Source: Alphaproteobacteria bacterium (GTDB taxonomy: Bacteria; Pseudomonadota; Alphaproteobacteria; Micavibrionales; UBA2020). From it: DNA of 11,203 nt. This document shows positions 7,935 to 11,203 of this stretch, in pieces (the stretch's first letter is position 1; every line of letters starts with the position of its first letter). The notes beneath the pieces were generated by a model, which saw only the letters and a list, made by a program, of their open reading frames with translations, was not told the DNA's origin and did no database searches. The stretch covers positions 1 through 11,203 of the forward strand of contig JAQSWE010000090.1 of assembly GCA_029266795.1 (NCBI GenBank), read 5' to 3'. Position numbers and translations under genes: made by a program.

Positions 7935-7963
7935 TTGACCTGAAAAGCCGCAAACTGTAGCGT
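7935..7963 (+). promoter_or_regulatory. Candidate promoter of tRNA-Leu
   Basis: TTGACC (7935-7940) is followed after exactly 17 bases by TAGCGT (7958-7963). The -35 box matches five of six consensus bases and the -10 box only three. It would start transcription a few bases before the tRNA at 7978, which is the main argument for it. Confidence 0.45.
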
Positions 7964-7977
7964 AGCTGACGATTTCG

Positions 7978-8063
7978 GCAGGCGTGGCGGAACGGTATAC
8001 GCAGCGGACTTAAAATCCGCAGGGAGCAATCCCGTAGGGGTTCAAGTCCCCTCGCCTGCACCA
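7978..8063 (+). tRNA. tRNA-Leu, anticodon UAA
   Basis: The 86-base gene folds as a class II tRNA. The acceptor stem GCAGGCG (7978-7984) pairs with CGCCTGC (8053-8059), followed by discriminator A and an encoded CCA (8061-8063). The anticodon stem GCGGA (8004-8008) pairs with TCCGC (8016-8020) around the loop CTTAAAA, giving anticodon TAA at 8011-8013, which reads leucine codons UUA and UUG. A long variable arm (GGG...CCC, about 8022-8033) is as expected for tRNA-Leu. The T arm AGGGG (8036-8040) pairs with CCCCT (8048-8052) around TTCAAGT. It is divergent from uvrC. tRNA 3' ends are common integration targets, and the DNA to its right changes character. Confidence 0.97.
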
Positions 8064-8132
8064 ATACTTTTGACATTTTTGCTGTATATCCGTAACCGAA
8101 GCCGACTTTGGCGAAATTTTCTCCCTATTTTA

Positions 8133-8149
8133 TTGGGTTTTCAGCCCAA
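8133..8149 (+). terminator. Hairpin 70 bases after tRNA-Leu, possible terminator
   Basis: TTGGG (8133-8137) pairs with CCCAA (8145-8149) around a seven-base loop, and a T-containing tract (ATTTACTT) follows on the plus strand. The stem is only five pairs and the T tract is interrupted, so this is a weak candidate for the end of the tRNA transcript. Read on the other strand the same hairpin is followed by TAAAATA. Confidence 0.25.
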
Positions 8150-8155
8150 ATTTAC

Positions 8156-8175
8156 TTACACACTAATTACACACT
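8156..8175. repeat. Tandem 9-base direct repeat (TTACACACT x2)
   Basis: TTACACACT occurs at 8156-8164 and again at 8167-8175, separated by AA, so the period is 11 bases, about one helical turn. This spacing puts both copies on the same face of the DNA, as for paired protein-binding sites such as operators or the arm-type sites of tyrosine recombinases. No matching protein is encoded in the window. Confidence 0.5.
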
Positions 8176-8446
8176 TCTTTCGCTCGCCTTACGCCTGTAG
8201 CCGACTTGGGAGCACCGAAATTTGTGTCCGAAATCCGATTACTGCTGTGCCCTCATTGAACTCATATCTAGCGTCGGCAGCTAGAATGATGTTGGCTTAG
8301 ATATGTTACTGCGAAGGGGCTACGCCTATTTTTGAGAATGATTACTTTCTCGGTTGTTCAGGATGTGGGCATATGGTTTTTGCGGCATGTTAAGACAAAA
8401 TGAGCATTTTTTTGACATCTATCAAGAGGCTTCCAGATTGGAAGTA

Positions 8447-8475
8447 GTTGAATAAGCCTGCAAACCCCGCATTAT
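8447..8475 (+). promoter_or_regulatory. Candidate heat-shock (RpoH-like) or sigma-70 promoter of hsp20
   Basis: GTTGAA (8447-8452) is followed after 12 bases by CCCCGCATTAT (8465-8475), which resembles the sigma-32 pattern CTTGAA / CCCCAT with a GC insertion. The same bases read as TTGAAT (8448-8453), 16 bases, CATTAT (8470-8475), a weak sigma-70 pair. A perfect TTGACA occurs further upstream at 8412-8417 but lacks a good -10 box. The assignment is weak and rests partly on the kind of gene downstream. Confidence 0.3.
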
Positions 8476-8477
8476 TA

Positions 8478-8492
8478 TTCCTTCATAAGGAG
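8478..8492 (+). promoter_or_regulatory. Hairpin masking the hsp20 Shine-Dalgarno sequence
   Basis: The strong Shine-Dalgarno AAGGAG (8487-8492, seven bases before the ATG at 8500) is fully complementary to TTCCTT (8478-8483) across a three-base CAT loop: five Watson-Crick pairs plus one U-G pair. Such a short stem over the ribosome binding site of a small heat-shock gene is what an RNA thermometer would look like. Known classes in this setting are ROSE elements in rhizobia and FourU elements. This one is shorter than a typical ROSE element. It works only if transcription starts upstream of about 8478. Confidence 0.4.
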
Positions 8493-8499
8493 AACATCT

Positions 8500-9060
8500 A
8501 TGACCAAACTTCGCGATATGCTTCCTTGGAATCATCCTTCTGCCATTAACATCCGACGCGGCGAAACCGGCTTTTCGGTCGCCGCTCTGCAAGAGGGCAT
8601 GAACCGGCTATTCGACCATTTTTATAATGGCATGGAAGTTCGCATGACAGATTGGGAGACTCTTTTGGCGACTACACCAGCCGTTAACGTCACGGAAATG
8701 CAGGATGCCTTCAAAGTCGAAGCCGCGCTTCCCGGCATCGATGCTAAAGACGTCAAGGTTGAAACTGTCGCGGGCACCCTTACAATTAGTGGCGAACGCC
8801 GCGAGGAAATGAAAGAAGAAAAGCCCGGCAGCTACCTGCGCCAGGAAATTTCCTACGGCTCATTCGTGCGTAATGTGGCGCTTCCCGAAACTGCCGACGG
8901 CGGCAAGGCCAAAGCTGAGTTCCGGAACGGCATTCTCACGGTTACCGTGCCGAAAAAAGCCGGGAAATCAATAGCTCGCTATCTCGTCGGGATAGGAAAC
9001 TATAGTAGTTGCCTTTATATTGAGTTTTATCTTTCCAGGAGAAAGCATGCGCCTGTTTGA
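8500..9060 (+). CDS. Hsp20-family small heat-shock protein with aberrant C-terminus
   Basis: Hsp20 proteins are cytoplasmic ATP-independent holdases that keep unfolding proteins soluble under stress. The 186-residue protein has a variable N-terminal arm with FSVAALQEGMNRLFDHF (25-41), then an alpha-crystallin domain at about 59-152 containing PAVNVTE, LPGIDAKDV and the hallmark AEFRNGILTVTVPK (139-152). The ATG at 8500 has a strong AAGGAG seven bases upstream. The tail after residue 156 (IARYLVGIGNYSSCLYIEFY and on) is hydrophobic and lacks the usual I-x-I/V anchor and basic ending, and no other frame supplies one. The last 14 bases overlap the deacetylase start. A deletion or small rearrangement that removed the original end is likely, so oligomer assembly may be altered. 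The family call is firm; function of this copy is less certain. Confidence 0.9.
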   Translation: MTKLRDMLPWNHPSAINIRRGETGFSVAALQEGMNRLFDHFYNGMEVRMTDWETLLATTPAVNVTEMQDAFKVEAALPGIDAKDVKVETVAGTLTISGERREEMKEEKPGSYLRQEISYGSFVRNVALPETADGGKAKAEFRNGILTVTVPKKAGKSIARYLVGIGNYSSCLYIEFYLSRRKHAPV

Positions 9061-9904
9061 AAGTGAGAGCCAAAGGTGGGTTTTCATCGGCTTTGCCTCT
9101 TTCATCGTGTTTCTCGCAATGCTCTCTATGGTGACGGCAGCAGACCGGCACAACAATCAAGCGAAGCAGGATGCCCTGCCTATTCTTCTGTATCATCAGG
9201 TTGTTAATAACGATTCCGGGGCTTCCGCCACGGTCATCAGCGCTGCGACTTTTGATAGGCAAATGAAGCACCTCGTCGACAATGGCTTTACCGCTTTGTC
9301 AATGGAGGAGGTTATACAGTTTATGGAAGGCCGTGTCTTTCCAGGCAAAGTGGTCGCTATACATTTTGATGACAGCTGGCGCTCCCAGCGTTTAGCCATT
9401 AAAATTCTTGAGAAATACAAATTAAAGGCATCCTTCTTTGTGATCGTAAGTGAAATCAGCGCCGGTTCGGCGCATCTCGCATGGAGCGATCTGAAAGGGC
9501 TCATTAAAAACCCGCTTTTCGGCGTGTATTCACATACTTTGAACCACCCATGGAAGAAAGGGGCAACACTTGAAGATATGGTTTCCGACGAAGCTTCGAT
9601 GGAGAAAACGGCTTTGGCATGGCGTGAATTGGTTAAATCGCGTACCGCGCTGGAGAACGAACTGGGGGTAACGATTCCATACTTGGCTTGGCCAGCTGAT
9701 ATATACAACAATCGCCTGATAGAGCTTGCCAGAAAGGCCGGATACCAAGCCCTGCTGACCGCTAATGCCGGCCTCAATAGGCCAGGGGGGGATATCTACC
9801 GCATCTTCCGCACGCCAGTAGATGGTCGCTGTACGCTTGAGTCGGTTTCAGAAATTTTGGAAACTGGACGGTCTCCGGATTGTTCTGGACGAAAAGTTTT
9901 GTGA
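9047..9904 (+). CDS. Membrane-anchored NodB-type polysaccharide deacetylase
   Basis: This predicted carbohydrate esterase (family 4 fold) removes acetyl groups from an N-acetylated polysaccharide outside the cytoplasm. The 285-residue protein has an N-terminal membrane or signal segment (about 12-31), then ILLYHQV (46-52), motif 1 IHFDDSW with D108 and D109, motif 2 SHTLNHP with H163 and H167, and a motif 3-like AWPADIYNN (214-222). Catalytic base and metal ligands are therefore present. The LLYHQV start and the motif order resemble PgaB/IcaB-type enzymes acting on poly-N-acetylglucosamine, but no polymer synthase is in the window. CAGGAG at 9036-9041, five bases upstream, fixes the ATG at 9047 over an in-frame TTG at 9020. 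It overlaps hsp20 by 14 bases, so coupled expression is likely. Substrate is unknown. Confidence 0.88.
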   Translation: MRLFESESQRWVFIGFASFIVFLAMLSMVTAADRHNNQAKQDALPILLYHQVVNNDSGASATVISAATFDRQMKHLVDNGFTALSMEEVIQFMEGRVFPGKVVAIHFDDSWRSQRLAIKILEKYKLKASFFVIVSEISAGSAHLAWSDLKGLIKNPLFGVYSHTLNHPWKKGATLEDMVSDEASMEKTALAWRELVKSRTALENELGVTIPYLAWPADIYNNRLIELARKAGYQALLTANAGLNRPGGDIYRIFRTPVDGRCTLESVSEILETGRSPDCSGRKVL

Positions 9905-9973
9905 ATAGCCAATATTCCCAACAGTATCTTCAAGAACATTATTGTGAATTAGGGAAGAGGCGCAACCTTATGA

Positions 9974-10216
9974 TTAAGATTGCTCCGGTGATGTTTGAGA
10001 ATCAAAGATGAGGTCATAAACGCTTCTTATTTTTTCAGTCATAGACTTTCTGGCTGTATTGCCTGGATCTTCCCCTTCCAGCCATTGAAAGGCCAATAGC
10101 ACTTCTTCCCTCGTGGCGCCTGTATTCTGTATAGCCATGATCAGGTCATCATCTGAAGGGCCTAAGATATTTCTGATTTCACTGACCGAGGCGCAGACGG
10201 GTTTCTTCGTTTGCAT
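9974..10216 (-). CDS. 80-residue protein of unknown function
   Basis: I do not recognise this family. The protein starts MQTKKPVCASVSEIRNILG and is mostly helical and acidic in appearance, with no membrane segment. Residues about 20-47 (DDDLIMAIQNTGATREEVLLAFQ, then WLEGED) read like a small three-helix domain, loosely similar to UBA-like folds, but that is only a pattern impression. AAGGA (complement of 10224-10228) lies seven bases before the ATG, and the gene starts 13 bases after the stop of the host-attachment-like gene, with its ribosome site in that gap. The two are clearly one operon, so a linked role is likely. It converges on the deacetylase with a 69-base gap lacking an obvious terminator. 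Confidence 0.75.
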   Translation of the reverse strand: MQTKKPVCASVSEIRNILGPSDDDLIMAIQNTGATREEVLLAFQWLEGEDPGNTARKSMTEKIRSVYDLIFDSQTSPEQS

Positions 10217-10229
10217 GATTTGTTCCTTG

Positions 10230-10673
10230 TTACAGCCATATGACTTCGGTCAGATGGTCCTCGATTTCATCCTCGGTGATTTTCTGTACATCTTTTGGCA
10301 TGGCCGCGCAGACGCGCGCGTGGACTTTTTTGTCCAGCAGGGGATGGAGAAATTTAAGCGCTTGGGGATCAGCAATGATGGCAATGCGATCAAAAGCCTC
10401 TTCTTCCACTGCCTCAGCCAGCCAGACAGCGAGATCTTGAAGAAAAAGTTCGTCGTCCTGTTCACCGCTCGGGGCTGGAAGTGAACAATGCAGGCATTCC
10501 TCAGGTATGCGCTCGACCCCCGTTGGCGTCTTTTGGTATACATGTGCTTGGCGGTGGTGTGCTACAACGATCCAGTGGCGCAGTATCAAATCTGCATTGC
10601 CTGACTGAGATGACTTTCTTTTTGATGCAGGTTTTATGGATTTTGTTTTATTAATCGAATGTCGCGTGGTCAT
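10230..10673 (-). CDS. Host-attachment / baeRF-type protein
   Basis: The 147-residue protein matches the family annotated as 'protein required for attachment to host cells', later grouped with bacterial relatives of the archaeo-eukaryotic release factor fold (baeRF). Visible family features are WIVVAHHRQAHVYQ (34-47), a strand that in relatives reads WVVVAD...A, FLQDLAVWLAEAVEEEAFDRIAIIADPQALKFL (77-109 region), and the ending PKDVQKITEDEIEDHL (126-140 region) as in relatives' PKDLT...EEHL. The first 30 residues are a basic, serine-rich extension. AAGGA (complement of 10682-10686) lies eight bases before the ATG. A TATAAG -10-like box lies about 120 bases upstream without a matching -35. The attachment role comes from early plant-bacterium work; an action on ribosomes or RNA is proposed for the fold. 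It leads an operon with the 80-residue protein. Confidence 0.82.
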   Translation of the reverse strand: MTTRHSINKTKSIKPASKRKSSQSGNADLILRHWIVVAHHRQAHVYQKTPTGVERIPEECLHCSLPAPSGEQDDELFLQDLAVWLAEAVEEEAFDRIAIIADPQALKFLHPLLDKKVHARVCAAMPKDVQKITEDEIEDHLTEVIWL

Positions 10674-10832
10674 GACAATGTTCCTTCAATCCCGGTGATG
10701 AAATAATAACTGCATTGGAGTTGAAAGGAGCAAGGAGAGTCTTGACGAATATCAAATATCTAGAAGCGGTTCCAAAAAATATTTTCCCCTTATAACCTAC
10801 GAAAAACAACCAAGAGAAATGTGCTTCCAGTA

Positions 10833-11203
10833 TTACTTGTCACAACTGCGGAAGTCCTCGCAAGCACGGCAACTTTCGCGCTGTTTCTCAAGGCTATTCC
10901 GAAATCCTTCCGCATCTCCATATTCGAGGAATTCGAAGTATCGATCATGCGGATGTTTCATTTTACGGGCATGCTTGATCGGACACCAGTATTGCTCTGT
11001 CCTGCTCGCTATTTCTTGGACATAGGAAACAACTCCGTTCGCATATTCACAATACATGCAGTTCACTTTTTCGATTAAGTTCAGATAAACGAGATACTTA
11101 CGATCCATTATAACAAATTCACTACGCTTGACGCGTGGAATTCCGTATACGCGGAAGCATGTTTGCTGATAAAGAGTAGCGAAAACGTCCATGAAGAAGA
11201 TTG
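10833..11203 (-). CDS. Conserved cysteine-rich protein, partial (N-terminus beyond right edge)
   Basis: The frame ends at 10833-10835 and stays open to the right edge (codons for I, F, F precede the first ATG at 11192). Relatives I recall begin further upstream, so the 5' end is probably outside the window and the ATG at 11192 is internal. The protein resembles a widespread family of unknown function whose core is YLNLIEKVNCMYCEYANG, then EIASRTEQYWCPIKHA and YGDAEGFR. Numbered from the internal ATG, possible metal ligands are C45-x2-C48, C70 and H74 (CPIKH), with a second set C108-x2-C111 and C117 near the end. That suggests a zinc or redox site, but no function is known. Codon use is AT-rich compared with the left part of the window. 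It lies upstream of the host-attachment-like gene on the same strand, 159 bases away. Confidence 0.8.
   Translation of the reverse strand, partial: IFFMDVFATLYQQTCFRVYGIPRVKRSEFVIMDRKYLVYLNLIEKVNCMYCEYANGVVSYVQEIASRTEQYWCPIKHARKMKHPHDRYFEFLEYGDAEGFRNSLEKQRESCRACEDFRSCDK

Larger units (their letters stand above)
8064..8499. other. Gene-poor stretch between tRNA-Leu and hsp20
   Basis: I see no convincing complete gene in these 436 bases. A 76-codon plus-strand frame at 8070-8300 has no Shine-Dalgarno sequence and no recognisable family, and it is probably spurious. The stretch does hold a hairpin (8133-8149), a tandem 9-base repeat (8156-8175), an imperfect longer direct repeat (8100-8119 and 8199-8223), and two short open stretches that look like gene debris (8189-8296 on minus, 8342-8456 on plus). 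The last 50 bases carry the likely hsp20 expression signals. The region is AT-richer than the core genes to the left. The simplest reading is old junction DNA of an inserted or partly deleted element. Confidence 0.5.

Noticed and set aside
7834..8076. Minus-strand open frames crossing tRNA-Leu (80 and 69 codons)
   Set aside because: They read through the antisense of a clear tRNA, a well-known source of spurious protein calls.
8070..8300. 76-codon plus-strand frame after the tRNA
   Set aside because: No ribosome site, no recognised family, and it overlaps repeats and an open stretch on the other strand.
9905..9973. Bidirectional terminator between the deacetylase and the 80-residue gene
   Set aside because: Only a four-base inverted repeat (TTCA...TGAA) with a long loop and no T tract was found.
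10674..10832. General stress (EcfG-type GGAAC / CGTT) promoter before the host-attachment-like gene
   Set aside because: GGAAC is present on the minus strand, but the nearest CGT-like -10 is 21 bases away instead of 16-17 and reads CGTC.
8064..11203. Second copy of the tRNA-Leu 3' end as an attachment duplicate
   Set aside because: I looked for repeats of the T-arm and acceptor sequence to the right and found only matches of about eight bases or fewer, which are not significant.
1..11203. CRISPR array, IS element, rRNA or integrase gene
   Set aside because: No regularly spaced repeats, transposase, recombinase or rRNA signature was seen on either strand.

Overview
The window looks like chromosomal DNA of a proteobacterium, most likely an alphaproteobacterium. 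The reasons are the long isocitrate dehydrogenase of the Rickettsia/Thermus type with a C-terminal extension, the uvrC-pgsA pair, the moderately GC-rich codon use of the core genes, and a 'host attachment' (baeRF-type) protein of a kind common in that class. The genus cannot be read from the sequence.

Left part (1-7827), core genes. On the minus strand, isocitrate dehydrogenase (icd) is followed by a small membrane protein whose ATG overlaps the icd stop codon and which runs off the left edge. Divergent from icd, on the plus strand, is a pyrimidine salvage group: thymidine phosphorylase (deoA) and cytidine deaminase (cdd) overlap by ATGA, and a ten-helix EamA/DMT transporter follows. Converging on it from the right is a minus-strand operon: uvrC, pgsA and a small exported protein with a calcium-loop-like motif.

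Middle (7828-8499). A divergent promoter region separates uvrC from tRNA-Leu(UAA), which carries an encoded CCA. The 436 bases after the tRNA hold no convincing gene. They contain a tandem 9-base repeat, an imperfect longer repeat, a hairpin and two short open stretches that look like gene debris. This could be the scar or edge of an element integrated at the tRNA. No integrase and no second attachment copy are visible.

Right part (8500-11203), accessory and more AT-rich. A small heat-shock protein (Hsp20) has its Shine-Dalgarno sequence fully paired in a small hairpin, and its C-terminus is abnormal. It overlaps a membrane-anchored NodB-type polysaccharide deacetylase. Converging on these from the minus strand are a host-attachment/baeRF-like protein and an 80-residue protein of unknown function. 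Upstream of those on the same strand is a partial cysteine-rich conserved protein cut by the right edge. Together this looks like a stress or surface-related gene set next to a tRNA. No CRISPR array, IS element, rRNA or replication origin was seen.
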